A stretch of DNA of 64,000 nucleotides from Psychroserpens algicola. Its GTDB lineage: Bacteria; Bacteroidota; Bacteroidia; Flavobacteriales; Flavobacteriaceae. The notes beneath the pieces are model-generated. The model worked only from the letters and a program-made list of their open reading frames with translations. It did no database searches and was not told the DNA's origin. Position numbers and translations under genes: made by a program. Location of the stretch: the NCBI RefSeq assembly GCF_014526325.1, contig NZ_JACNMJ010000006.1:186001-250000 (forward strand), written 5' to 3'. Positions 33,788-41,898 of the stretch are shown piece by piece; positions within the stretch are counted from its first letter, which is position 1; every line of letters begins with the position of its first letter.

Positions 33788-36154
33788 CTATTTAAAGTTT
33801 TCTAAGCCTTTTACAAGCCATTCATAATACTCATCAACATTAGGTGTATAAGCTGTTGTATGATTTAACAACGACATATCATGATCCAATAAAACATAAA
33901 AAGGTTGTGAGTTATTTTTAAAGTTTATCGTTTGCAAAGTCGCCCACTTATCACCTATAGTTCTAATTTTTTTAACGTTACCTGAAGGTCTTAGAAATTC
34001 AAATTTTTCTTCTTCGGGTAGCTCTTTCCTGTCATCAACATATAACGAAATAATGATATAGTTTTCATTTAACAAATCATAAACCTTAGGTTTACTCCAG
34101 ACCTGCTCTTCCATTTTACGACAATTTACACAAGCCCATCCAGTAAAATCAAGCATTATGGGTTTGTTTTCAGACTTAGCCGCAGCAATACCTGCTTCCA
34201 GATCTTTGTAACAATTAAGATTTAAAGGGCATTCAGAAGTTTTATCATACAAACTATAAAACAGCGGAGGTGGAAAACCACTTAGAAGTTTTAGGTTAGC
34301 ATATTTTGTATTGGTCAATCCTGGAATTAAATAAATCACAAATGCAACAGTCAATATTCCTGTTGTAATACGGCCTTTACCCAATTTATTTAATGGCCCA
34401 TCATGTGGAAATTTAATTTTTCCGAAGAGATATAATGCCAAACCTATACCAATAATAATCCAAAGACCTATAAAGATTTCACGCTTTAAAAGTCCCCAAT
34501 GCTCCACTAAATCGGCATTAGATAAAAACTTAAGCGCTAAGGCTAATTCTATAAATCCTAAAACGACTTTAACTGTATTTAACCAGCCTCCAGATTTAGG
34601 CAAAGAATTAAGCCACTTAGGAAACATTGCAAATAAGGTAAATGGTAATGCTAGCGCCAAACCAAAGCCACTCATACCTAGTGTTAGTTGTGTTGCTCCA
34701 CCATCAGATGTAAGCGAGCTTCCCAACAAAGTTCCTAATATGGGTCCAGTACATGAAAATGAAACAATAGCTAAAGTAAGCGCCATAAAAAACACGCCTA
34801 TGAGTCCGCCTATTTTATTCGCTTTACTATCAAGTGCATTACTCCATGAAGCGGGAAGTGTCAACTCGTAATACCCAAAAAATGAAAACGCAAATGCAAT
34901 AAAAATGATAAAGAAAATAATGTTTAATGTCACATTAGTAGATACATTATTTAATATTTCAGGATCTAGTGAATCTAATAAATGAAATGGTAAACTCAAT
35001 AAAAAGTAGATAAGGAATATGAAAAAACCATACATTACTGAATTGGCAATTCCTTTTTGATTGTTTCCAGCACTTTTGGTAAAGAAGGATACCGTTAATG
35101 GTATCATTGGAAATACGCAAGGCGTCAACAACGCTATTAAACCTCCAAGAAATCCAAGTAAGAATATGGTAAAATTGCTCTTCTCTTCTACTTTCTCTTC
35201 TTCAAATTTCTCCCATCCAGACACATTAAGTTTTAATGCTTCAGACAATTTTCTACTACGTTCACTTAATACAATATTACTCTTAGAAATAAGCTCTCCT
35301 GTAAGCGAATATTCTAAATCCAAATAACTAGGAGCCAAACATTTCTCATCATCACAGGCCATAAATCCAACTTCGGCTTTTATGCTTTTTATATCTTGAT
35401 TTGACACTTTGATATGCTGCCTAAATTCGGCAGAGTCTTCAAAATACTTCACTTTCATCTGGAAGACTTTATCATCAATAGTGACACCTTCCTCTTCATT
35501 TGTATTACCAATGAGTTCGACACCATTTTCTAAAGTGTAATCAAACGTTGTTGGTATTGGGCCGTCATCAGGAACATTTTGAGAATACAAATGCCAGCCT
35601 TGATCTATCTTAGCTTTAGACACCAATACATATTCTGTATCCGATATTTTTTCTACGGAAGCTTCCCAGGTAACTGGTTCAAATATTTGAGATGTCTCAT
35701 CAGTTTTTAAATTAAACTTTAGTTCAACATAATCTGGTGGTAAGCATTTTTCATCATCGCAAGCCATAAATTCAACTTCACCTTCAACAATTGAGAGTTC
35801 TTGATTTAAGACTTTAATACGCTGTTTGAATTCTGCTTTATTTTCAAAAAACTTGATTTTCATTTGAAACACAGGATCGTCAACAACATGACCATCGTCT
35901 TCAGAAGTCGTTCCACTAAGTTCGTAATCGGCATTCGCTTTGTAGAGAAATGTAGTTGGAATTGGTCCGTCATCTGGCACACTTTGAGAGTATAAATGCC
36001 AGCCACTATCTATCGTTGCAGTAGAAATTAAATCGTATTCGGTATCAGAAATTTTAGCAACTGAAGTTTCCCATTTTACAGGCTCTAAAATTTGAGCATT
36101 CGTAGTGATTGAAAATACAAAAATACTGCAGAGCGAAAGAATTAAATGCTTCAT
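33788..36154 (-). CDS. dsbD: thiol:disulfide interchange protein DsbD with duplicated alpha domain
   Basis: 788 residues, about 150-200 longer than usual. A signal peptide (1-20) is followed by two copies of the periplasmic DsbD-alpha domain (about 27-150 and 160-285), each with an active-site pair (Cys132/Cys137 and Cys267/Cys272). The eight-helix beta domain (about 327-612) has Cys346 (TPCVFP) and Cys468 (FSCTGP). The C-terminal thioredoxin gamma domain has CVNC (675-678). DsbD passes electrons from cytosolic thioredoxin to envelope thiols. The alpha copies match closely at both protein and DNA level, indicating tandem duplication. Confidence 0.93.
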   Translation of the reverse strand: MKHLILSLCSIFVFSITTNAQILEPVKWETSVAKISDTEYDLISTATIDSGWHLYSQSVPDDGPIPTTFLYKANADYELSGTTSEDDGHVVDDPVFQMKIKFFENKAEFKQRIKVLNQELSIVEGEVEFMACDDEKCLPPDYVELKFNLKTDETSQIFEPVTWEASVEKISDTEYVLVSKAKIDQGWHLYSQNVPDDGPIPTTFDYTLENGVELIGNTNEEEGVTIDDKVFQMKVKYFEDSAEFRQHIKVSNQDIKSIKAEVGFMACDDEKCLAPSYLDLEYSLTGELISKSNIVLSERSRKLSEALKLNVSGWEKFEEEKVEEKSNFTIFLLGFLGGLIALLTPCVFPMIPLTVSFFTKSAGNNQKGIANSVMYGFFIFLIYFLLSLPFHLLDSLDPEILNNVSTNVTLNIIFFIIFIAFAFSFFGYYELTLPASWSNALDSKANKIGGLIGVFFMALTLAIVSFSCTGPILGTLLGSSLTSDGGATQLTLGMSGFGLALALPFTLFAMFPKWLNSLPKSGGWLNTVKVVLGFIELALALKFLSNADLVEHWGLLKREIFIGLWIIIGIGLALYLFGKIKFPHDGPLNKLGKGRITTGILTVAFVIYLIPGLTNTKYANLKLLSGFPPPLFYSLYDKTSECPLNLNCYKDLEAGIAAAKSENKPIMLDFTGWACVNCRKMEEQVWSKPKVYDLLNENYIIISLYVDDRKELPEEEKFEFLRPSGNVKKIRTIGDKWATLQTINFKNNSQPFYVLLDHDMSLLNHTTAYTPNVDEYYEWLVKGLENFK

Positions 36155-36250
36155 TAGAATTAGTTAGGTTTTGAAAGACGCTAATTTAAAAAAAACAAAG
36201 GGATTAAATAAGTTATTGAGAGTTCATTAACATATCAGAAATCAGCATAT

Positions 36251-36277
36251 AAAAAAACCGAACATAACGTTCGGTTT
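36251..36277. terminator. terminator after the rhodanese genes
   Basis: AAACCGAAC-ataac-GTTCGGTTT, a perfect 9-bp stem with A/T-rich flanks, 28 bp beyond the minus-strand rhodanese stop. Confidence 0.75.
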
Positions 36278-36304
36278 AATTTGTATGATATAGTGTATAA
36301 CTAT

Positions 36305-36703
36305 TTACTCTATAGTTTTAATTTCGAGACCTTTGAATTTCCATTTTTCTAATCCGCCTTCGAGGTCATAAATTTTGACAAAGCCTGCTTCTTTAAGTTT
36401 TTTAGAACATTTGGCACTTCTTCCTCCAGATTTACAATACACCACAACTGGTTTTGTTTTATCTAGTTTTACAATATCTTCATCAAAAGTAGGTGATGTA
36501 AGATCTATATTTTGAGCATGCTCTATATATCCTGATTTATGTTCAGCGGGTGTTCTTACATCGACTAGTTGAATATCTTCAAGTTCTAACAGTGATTGCA
36601 TTTCTTCTGGTGAAACCATTTTTATTTCACTTTGCGGTTCTTCTTTACAGCTATATGCTAATGCAAATAGTGCAAAACAATACATAAGTACCTTGTTTTT
36701 CAT
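36305..36703 (-). CDS. rhodanese-domain lipoprotein
   Basis: 132 residues. A lipobox (LAYSC, lipidated Cys19) directs it to the envelope. A single rhodanese domain follows: LVDVRTPAEHKSGYIEHAQNID and the active loop VYCKSGGRSA with a sulfur-accepting Cys. The persulfide-carrying domain is intact. It lies 12 bp downstream of a cytosolic rhodanese gene in the same direction. Together with DsbD and two thioredoxin-fold proteins it suggests envelope thiol or sulfur handling. Confidence 0.88.
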   Translation of the reverse strand: MKNKVLMYCFALFALAYSCKEEPQSEIKMVSPEEMQSLLELEDIQLVDVRTPAEHKSGYIEHAQNIDLTSPTFDEDIVKLDKTKPVVVYCKSGGRSAKCSKKLKEAGFVKIYDLEGGLEKWKFKGLEIKTIE

Positions 36704-36715
36704 TTTGATTGATTT

Positions 36716-37030
36716 TTAAATTGAAGCTACTTCACCTGACCATTCGCTGAAGCCTCCAATGAGATTATACGTGTTTTTAAAACCTAACTGATTCATTACA
36801 CGACATGCCTGAGCACTTCGACCTCCAGATTTACAATATACATAATAGGTTTTGGATGTATCGAGTTTTTCAATAGCTTCAATAAATCCTTGACCATTAT
36901 AAATGTCAATAACGATAGCATCTGGAATGATACCAAGCGCTACCTCTTCTGGAGTTCTTACATCTAATACTACTGCATTTTTATCAGCAGCAAGTTTTGA
37001 AGCCCATTCTTGTTGTGTTAAATCAGTCAT
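36716..37030 (-). CDS. single-domain rhodanese
   Basis: About 104 residues from the ATG at 37030 (MTDLTQQEWA); a slightly longer frame from 37045 adds five residues. One rhodanese domain: AVVLDVRTPEEVALGIIPDAIVID, and the active loop VYCKSGGRSAQACRVM. No signal peptide, so cytosolic. It resembles GlpE-type sulfurtransferases. It precedes the lipoprotein rhodanese with a 12-bp gap. Confidence 0.88.
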   Translation of the reverse strand: MTDLTQQEWASKLAADKNAVVLDVRTPEEVALGIIPDAIVIDIYNGQGFIEAIEKLDTSKTYYVYCKSGGRSAQACRVMNQLGFKNTYNLIGGFSEWSGEVASI

Positions 37031-37093
37031 ATTTTTATATATCAAAAATCATGCAAATTTAACTTTTCCTTAGGACATTTTTTTATATAGACG

Positions 37094-37135
37094 AAAAAAA
37101 ATCCGAAGTGTTACACTTCGGATTAAAATTTTTTA
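37094..37135. terminator. terminator after the thioredoxin-fold operon
   Basis: AATCCGAAGTG-TTA-CACTTCGGATT, a perfect 11-bp stem. An A-run on the left gives a minus-strand T-tract, and T-rich sequence lies on the right, so it can act in both directions. Confidence 0.9.
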
Positions 37136-37150
37136 AAGTTATTGCAAGCA

Positions 37151-37765
37151 TTACACCTTAATTGAACAACCAATGGCACGAGTTGTAGCTTCTGGTACTT
37201 CTTTTCCGACTAATAAAGCATCAACTGCATCTTCAACATAGGTCTTTGTCACAGCACTAGCATCTTTATAATTGTCATCAATTGCGCCAATATATTTTAC
37301 TTCATGTCCTTTTTTGGTACGCTCTAAAACATACACGTGTGGTGTTTTAGTTGCTCCATATTGCGGATATATTTTTTGACCTTCATCCATTAAATAAGGA
37401 AACGTAAATCCTTTAGCTTTAGCTCTGGCTTTCATGGCATCCATATTGTCGCCTGGTTTAACATCTGTATTATTTGGCATAATAGCTATTACAGGATAGC
37501 CTTTATCTGCGTACTTTTTATTTAAAGCTTCAACTCTATCTTCATAAGCTACAGCGTAAGGACACGTATTGCAGGTAAAAACAATGATAAAACCTTTGGC
37601 ATCCTTGTAGTCTTTCATTGAGACTTTATTTCCATCAATATTTTCTAAGTCAAAATCGGTTGCAATATCACCAATGTGATACCCTTGACCTTCATCTACA
37701 TTTGTAAATGACGACAAAGCCACAATAGTTATTAATGCAAAAAATGTTTTAAGTGTGTTTTTCAT
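37151..37765 (-). CDS. secreted AhpC/TSA-type thioredoxin-fold protein
   Basis: 204 residues with an N-terminal signal peptide ending near ALSSFTNVDE. The fold has GDIATDFDLENIDGNKVSMKDYKDAKG, the redox-active FTCNTCPYAVAYEDR (CxxC), PNNTDVKPGD, and a C-terminal GAIDDNYKDAS loop. It is the typical secreted thioredoxin family/peroxiredoxin-like protein of Bacteroidota. It follows a TlpA-like gene by 6 bp. Probable envelope thiol reductase or peroxidase, possibly reduced by DsbD; substrate unknown. Confidence 0.85.
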   Translation of the reverse strand: MKNTLKTFFALITIVALSSFTNVDEGQGYHIGDIATDFDLENIDGNKVSMKDYKDAKGFIIVFTCNTCPYAVAYEDRVEALNKKYADKGYPVIAIMPNNTDVKPGDNMDAMKARAKAKGFTFPYLMDEGQKIYPQYGATKTPHVYVLERTKKGHEVKYIGAIDDNYKDASAVTKTYVEDAVDALLVGKEVPEATTRAIGCSIKV

Positions 37766-37771
37766 GATATT

Positions 37772-38266
37772 CTATTTTATAAATTGTTTTAATTGGGTTT
37801 CAAGTCCCTGATAATCAAAAGAGCGTTCGTAAAATTCTTTTTTGTCTTTGTTATATATTAAAGTAGCAGGTATTGCACCTGACCAGTTTTTATTCACTTT
37901 TGGAATCCATGTATTTGAATCTACGTCATCCAATACCAGCACTTCACTTTTTAAATTGTGCTTCTTAAGAAAAGGCTTCAATTTGGTGTCAATTTGCTTT
38001 GGAAAATCGAGACTGACTAAAATAACTTCAACCGATTTATTGACATAATTAGCATTTAGTTGTTCAAAATATGGCAATTCTTTCACGCAAGGCGCACACC
38101 ATGTTGCCCAAAAATTCACAACATACGTTTTACTCTCATCTTTAGAACCTAGATAAGATTGAAGCTCATCAAAATTAAGCACTTTTAAATCTTGCGTATT
38201 GGCTTCGCTTTTTTGATCTTCAAAAAGACTAAACACAACTAAAATAATGATAAATACGTGTTTCAT
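37772..38266 (-). CDS. TlpA-like thiol-disulfide oxidoreductase
   Basis: 164 residues with a signal peptide (about 1-22). The thioredoxin core has VVNFWATWCAPCVKELPYFEQL (WCAPC active site), then VILVSLDFPKQID and the cis-Pro region WSGAIPATLIYN. TlpA/ResA-type proteins reduce envelope disulfides, for example on apocytochromes. First gene of a two-gene unit with the AhpC/TSA-like gene; divergent from marR. Confidence 0.87.
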   Translation of the reverse strand: MKHVFIIILVVFSLFEDQKSEANTQDLKVLNFDELQSYLGSKDESKTYVVNFWATWCAPCVKELPYFEQLNANYVNKSVEVILVSLDFPKQIDTKLKPFLKKHNLKSEVLVLDDVDSNTWIPKVNKNWSGAIPATLIYNKDKKEFYERSFDYQGLETQLKQFIK

Positions 38267-38342
38267 ATTATAAAGTTATAAATCAAATAAGATGCATTTA
38301 AAAATTTAACAAAACATTAATCATTACAAGTATAAATTATCA

Positions 38343-38373
38343 TACATTTGTACATACAACAATTGTATATACA
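38343..38373 (+). promoter_or_regulatory. marR promoter and autoregulatory operator
   Basis: TACATTTG (38343-38350) matches the -7 box. It overlaps TGTACATACAA-CAA-TTGTATATACA (38349-38373), an inverted repeat with 11-bp arms and one mismatch, ending one base before the marR start codon. The arms contain the ACAA/TTGT half-sites typical of MarR/OhrR operators. Confidence 0.65.
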
Positions 38374-38374
38374 T

Positions 38375-38827
38375 ATGTCAATAGAATCTGATATTAAAAG
38401 TACCGTTAAACTCAATGAAAATGACAAAACCGTTATTAATTTGATTTACACCAATAATTGGCTAAAAGAAAAGGCATTAACAGACTTTAAATCGTACGGC
38501 TTATCGTCTGAACAGTACAATGTGTTGAGAATATTAAGAGGACAAAAAGGACAGCCTGCTAATCTTAGCACGATACAAGAACGCATGTTAAACAAGATGA
38601 GTAACACTACGCGTTTGATAGACAAACTATTAAAGAAAGATTTGGTTACGCGTCAAACATGCCCTTCAAACAGACGAAAAATAGAAATTTTAATCACCTC
38701 TAAAGGCCTAGAACTATTAACCGAATTAGACGATAAAGTAAAAAAAAGCAACCTTAACATTACAAAAAATTTAAACACATCAGAGTTAACAACTTTAAAC
38801 TTATTATTAGATAAACTAAGAGCATAA
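38375..38827 (+). CDS. MarR family transcriptional regulator
   Basis: About 150 residues from the ATG at 38375; the longer frame adds residues lying inside the operator. The MarR winged helix is clear: YGLSSEQYNVLRILRGQKGQ, LSTIQERMLNKMSNTTRLIDKLLKKDLV (recognition helix), a wing with CPSNRRKIEILITSKG, and dimerisation helices at both ends. One Cys sits in the wing; the N-terminal Cys of OhrR is absent. A palindrome over its own promoter predicts autoregulation. The yceI gene follows 26 bp downstream. Confidence 0.9.
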   Translation: MSIESDIKSTVKLNENDKTVINLIYTNNWLKEKALTDFKSYGLSSEQYNVLRILRGQKGQPANLSTIQERMLNKMSNTTRLIDKLLKKDLVTRQTCPSNRRKIEILITSKGLELLTELDDKVKKSNLNITKNLNTSELTTLNLLLDKLRA

Positions 38828-38853
38828 ACAAACCCAAAAACAAATTTAAAACA

Positions 38854-39426
38854 ATGAAAACAAACACATTAAAAACAGCAGCTATTTTAATTCTGGCATT
38901 AACCTTTGCATCATTTACTTCAGTTAAGAAAAATGAAGTTAAAATATCAGAGTCGACTATTTCATGGAAAGGTCACAAAGTCACTGGATCCCATGAAGGT
39001 ACTATCAACCTGCTTGATGGAACGCTAATATTTGAAAATGATGAATTAACCGGAGGCAATTTCGTTATGGATATGACTTCAATTAATGTTACCGATTTAG
39101 AAGCTGGAAAAGGCAAAGAAAAACTTGAAGGACATTTAAAGTCTGATGATTTCTTCGGAACAAGCAATCATGCTAAAGCAAACTTAAACATCACTGACGT
39201 TAAAGGCAAAAACGGAAATTATAACATTACAGGCGATTTAACCATCAAAGGAAAAACTCATCCTATTTCATTTGATATGACTATTGCAGATAACACAGCA
39301 ACAGCATCGCTTAAAGTGGACCGAACAAAATATGATATCAAATATGGTTCGGCAAGCTTTTTTGACGGACTAAAAGATAAAGCAATATATGATGAATTCG
39401 ATCTAAATGTAAAGTTGAAATTTTAA
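38854..39426 (+). CDS. YceI-family periplasmic lipid-binding-like protein
   Basis: 190 residues. A signal peptide (ending near TFASFTSV) leads into a lipocalin-like YceI domain: ESTISWKGHKVTGSHEGTI, the NFVMDMTSINVTDLE strand pair, LKSDDFFGT, NITGDLTIKGKTHPISFDMTI, and KVDRTKYDIKYGS. YceI proteins bind polyisoprenoids or fatty amides in the periplasm. Co-oriented 26 bp behind marR and followed by a strong terminator, so marR-yceI is one unit. Confidence 0.92.
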   Translation: MKTNTLKTAAILILALTFASFTSVKKNEVKISESTISWKGHKVTGSHEGTINLLDGTLIFENDELTGGNFVMDMTSINVTDLEAGKGKEKLEGHLKSDDFFGTSNHAKANLNITDVKGKNGNYNITGDLTIKGKTHPISFDMTIADNTATASLKVDRTKYDIKYGSASFFDGLKDKAIYDEFDLNVKLKF

Positions 39427-39457
39427 GTAAATTTGATTAATAGCAACATTTAGTCTT

Positions 39458-39487
39458 AAAGATTCCCATGAATTTGGGAATCTTTTT
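39458..39487 (+). terminator. yceI intrinsic terminator
   Basis: AAAGATTCCC / GGGAATCTTT, a perfect 10-bp stem with an 8-nt loop, followed by T residues. Confidence 0.9.
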
Positions 39488-39506
39488 CATTTTTATGCAA
39501 TTAAAT

Positions 39507-39536
39507 TTGAAAACTAAATTTTGATGTCTATATTTG
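39507..39536 (+). promoter_or_regulatory. trp operon promoter, Bacteroidota type
   Basis: TTG at 39507-39509, a 19-bp spacer, and TATATTTG at 39529-39536, matching TTG-N19-TAnnTTTG. It lies 14 bp before the trpL start codon. Confidence 0.75.
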
Positions 39537-39550
39537 AACTTTACAAAACA

Positions 39551-39613
39551 ATGAACATAAACTTAAATCATACTTGGTGGTGGAACTCTCGAAACAACAA
39601 CTTCGTGAACTAA
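39551..39613 (+). CDS. trpL: trp operon leader peptide with three tandem Trp codons
   Basis: A 20-residue ORF, MNINLNHTWWWNSRNNNFVN, with three consecutive TGG codons at 39575-39583. It begins 14 bp after a good -7 box and ends 30 bp before the attenuator hairpin. Stalling at the Trp codons when tryptophanyl-tRNA is scarce would set the fate of the downstream structure. TCGTGAA inside the last codons (39603-39609) can pair with TTCACGA (39657-39663) in the terminator, while CGAA (39590-39593) can pair with TTCG (39602-39605). This gives a classic set of alternative structures. Confidence 0.88.
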   Translation: MNINLNHTWWWNSRNNNFVN

Positions 39614-39642
39614 CCCTATAGGTATATTTAAAGTAACATATC

Positions 39643-39680
39643 AAAAAGGCTTGTCATTCACGACAAGCCTTTTTTTAATT
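39643..39680 (+). terminator. trp attenuator terminator
   Basis: GGCTTGTC-attcac-GACAAGCC, a perfect 8-bp G+C-rich stem extended by A5/T7, ending 8 bp before trpE. It is regulatory: an upstream antiterminator segment in trpL can pair with its loop and descending arm. Confidence 0.9.
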
Positions 39681-39687
39681 ATAAAAA

Positions 39688-41088
39688 ATGAAAACATTTA
39701 GTTTATATACGCATTACAAGAAAATTCTGGCAGACACCATAACACCTGTGAGCATTTACTTAAAAATTAGAGATAAATTCCCAAACAGCATTCTACTAGA
39801 AAGTAGTGATTATCATGCTAATGATAATAGTTTTTCCTACATCTGTTTTAATCCAATAGCATCTATTAAAGTCAAAAATAATGTTATTGAACAGTCTTAT
39901 CCTGACGGAAGTTCTAAAACAAATAATGCCTTAAACATTTCGGTTACCGAAGAGATTCACAAATTCACGAAACGATTTAAAGTAAATTCTGATGAAGATT
40001 TTAAATTTATAAACAATGGTATTTTTGGCTACACTGCTTATGATGCTGTAAAATATTTTGAAGATATTGAGATTAGCGAAAAACCTGATTCTCTTGATAT
40101 TCCAGATATTTTTTATGCGGTTTATCAAAACATAATCGCCATTAATCACTTTAAAAATGAGGCGTATATATTCGCGCATTGTTTTGAAGCCGAAAATAAT
40201 ATAGACGAGGTTTTACAATTAATCAGTTCTAAAAATTTTGCATCTTATACCTTTAAAACCGATTCTGATATTTCATCCAATCTTACCGATGACGAGTATA
40301 AAGACCACGTAGAACTCGCTAAAAAGCATTGTGCTCGAGGCGATGTTTTCCAACTCGTGCTCTCAAAAAAATTCGCTCAGGCCTTTAAAGGTGATGAGTT
40401 TAATGTATATCGTGCCCTAAGAAGTATCAACCCTTCTCCTTACCTCTTTTATTTTGACTACGGAAATTTTAAAATCTTCGGAAGTTCACCAGAAGCTCAG
40501 CTTGTTGTCAACAATGGCCAAGCCGAAATCCATCCCATTGCAGGCACATTTAAAAGAACAGGAAATGATGAAGATGATCAAAAACTAGCCAAGCAACTCG
40601 CTGCAGATGATAAGGAAAATGCCGAACATGTCATGCTCGTTGATCTCGCCAGAAACGACCTGAGCCGTCATGGTAGCCAGGTTAAAGTTGAAACCTATCG
40701 CGAAGCACAATTCTTCTCTCATGTGATCCATTTGGTAAGCAAAGTCACAGGAAGAATTCATGATAAAACACCAACCATGCAAGTCGTTGCCGATACATTT
40801 CCAGCCGGAACATTGAGTGGTGCACCAAAACATCGCGCCATGCAATTGATAGAACAATACGAAAAAACAAGTCGCGCTTTTTATGGTGGCGCCATTGGTT
40901 TTATGGATTTTAATGGTAATTATAATCACGCCATTATGATTAGAACGTTTATGAGTAAAAATCATAAACTGCATTGGCAAGCTGGTGCTGGATTGGTTTC
41001 AAAATCCAATCCAGAAAGCGAGTTACAAGAGGTCTATAACAAATTAGGTGCCTTAACAAAAGCGATTGAAATGGCTGAAGATATTTAA
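39688..41088 (+). CDS. trpE: anthranilate synthase component I
   Basis: 466 residues. The N-terminal feedback site LLESS (36-40) is the Trp-binding motif. The catalytic C-terminal half has RGDVFQLVLSKKFAQ, PSPYLFYFDYG, IAGTFKRTG, DLARNDLSRHG and GTLSGAPKHRAM. It makes anthranilate from chorismate with ammonia supplied by TrpG. It is expressed behind the attenuator. A structured repeat begins 7 bp after the stop. Confidence 0.96.
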   Translation: MKTFSLYTHYKKILADTITPVSIYLKIRDKFPNSILLESSDYHANDNSFSYICFNPIASIKVKNNVIEQSYPDGSSKTNNALNISVTEEIHKFTKRFKVNSDEDFKFINNGIFGYTAYDAVKYFEDIEISEKPDSLDIPDIFYAVYQNIIAINHFKNEAYIFAHCFEAENNIDEVLQLISSKNFASYTFKTDSDISSNLTDDEYKDHVELAKKHCARGDVFQLVLSKKFAQAFKGDEFNVYRALRSINPSPYLFYFDYGNFKIFGSSPEAQLVVNNGQAEIHPIAGTFKRTGNDEDDQKLAKQLAADDKENAEHVMLVDLARNDLSRHGSQVKVETYREAQFFSHVIHLVSKVTGRIHDKTPTMQVVADTFPAGTLSGAPKHRAMQLIEQYEKTSRAFYGGAIGFMDFNGNYNHAIMIRTFMSKNHKLHWQAGAGLVSKSNPESELQEVYNKLGALTKAIEMAEDI

Positions 41089-41095
41089 AATTAGG

Positions 41096-41169
41096 GCGTT
41101 ACCGCAAGGGTCAGGCTTTCGGCAGTCGCTCTCTTTGAGGAGCTCCAACAAAGCCTCAATCCTTAACGC
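41096..41169 (+). repeat. GCGTT...AACGC structured dispersed repeat, copy 2
   Basis: 74 bp between trpE and trpG, beginning 7 bp after the trpE stop. Ends GCGTTACC and CCTTAACGC form an inverted repeat. Inner pairing is AGGCTTT with AAAGCCT, then GCTCTC with GAGGAGC around a TTT-type loop. Confidence 0.82.
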
Positions 41170-41237
41170 AACGGAAAACGAGAACAAACGAAACACAAGT
41201 TTAATTAATAAAACTCCCACTTTCTCGGGAACTATAT

Positions 41238-41801
41238 ATGAAAATATTAGTAATAGATAACTACGACAGCTTCACCTATAATTTAGTCCACTATTTAGAG
41301 GATTTAAATTGCGAAGTCACCGTAAAACGAAATGATAAACTCACGCTTAAAGACGTTGAGGCTTTTCAAAAAATTGTATTATCACCAGGACCAGGCATTC
41401 CTGACGAAGCCGGATTATTAAAAGCTATTATCAAAACCTATGCACCTACCAAAAGCATTTTAGGTGTTTGCTTAGGGCAACAAGCCATTGGTGAAGTTTT
41501 TGGTGGCTCACTTGTTAATCTCGATGATGTTTATCATGGTGTTGCCACTCAGGTTGATATTACCGTAGACGACGAAGTCTTATTCAAAAACATGGAAAAG
41601 ACTATAGAAGTTGGTCGCTACCATTCTTGGGTTGTACATAAAAATTTACCTGAAGCCTTAGAAGCAACGTCTTTTGATAGTAACGGACAAATAATGTCGT
41701 TAAGACACAAAGTTTACGATGTAAAAGGTGTACAGTATCATCCAGAATCGGTATTGACACCAAATGGAAAACAAATTCTAGAAAACTGGGTCAATAGTTA
41801 A
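41238..41801 (+). CDS. trpG: anthranilate synthase component II (glutamine amidotransferase)
   Basis: 187 residues. The class I amidotransferase signature has DNYDSFTYNLVHYL, the LSPGPGIP oxyanion loop, GVCLGQQAIGE with nucleophile Cys78, and a C-terminal GVQYHPESV with catalytic His and Glu. It supplies ammonia to TrpE. It may also serve PabB, as dual-use subunits do, but no pab gene is nearby. A 149-bp gap from trpE holds the repeat. Confidence 0.95.
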   Translation: MKILVIDNYDSFTYNLVHYLEDLNCEVTVKRNDKLTLKDVEAFQKIVLSPGPGIPDEAGLLKAIIKTYAPTKSILGVCLGQQAIGEVFGGSLVNLDDVYHGVATQVDITVDDEVLFKNMEKTIEVGRYHSWVVHKNLPEALEATSFDSNGQIMSLRHKVYDVKGVQYHPESVLTPNGKQILENWVNS

Positions 41802-41898
41802 CAGTTGTAAAGTAAATGATACAGCGGCATAAGCCATCTAAATAGAGACCTAAAAATTAAAGTTTAATTAAAAGATTCCCGCTGCAATGGGAAATACT

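Noticed and set aside
40585-40980. 131-aa minus-strand ORF opposite trpE
   Set aside because: Shadow of the trpE coding sequence; its translation is not protein-like in composition.
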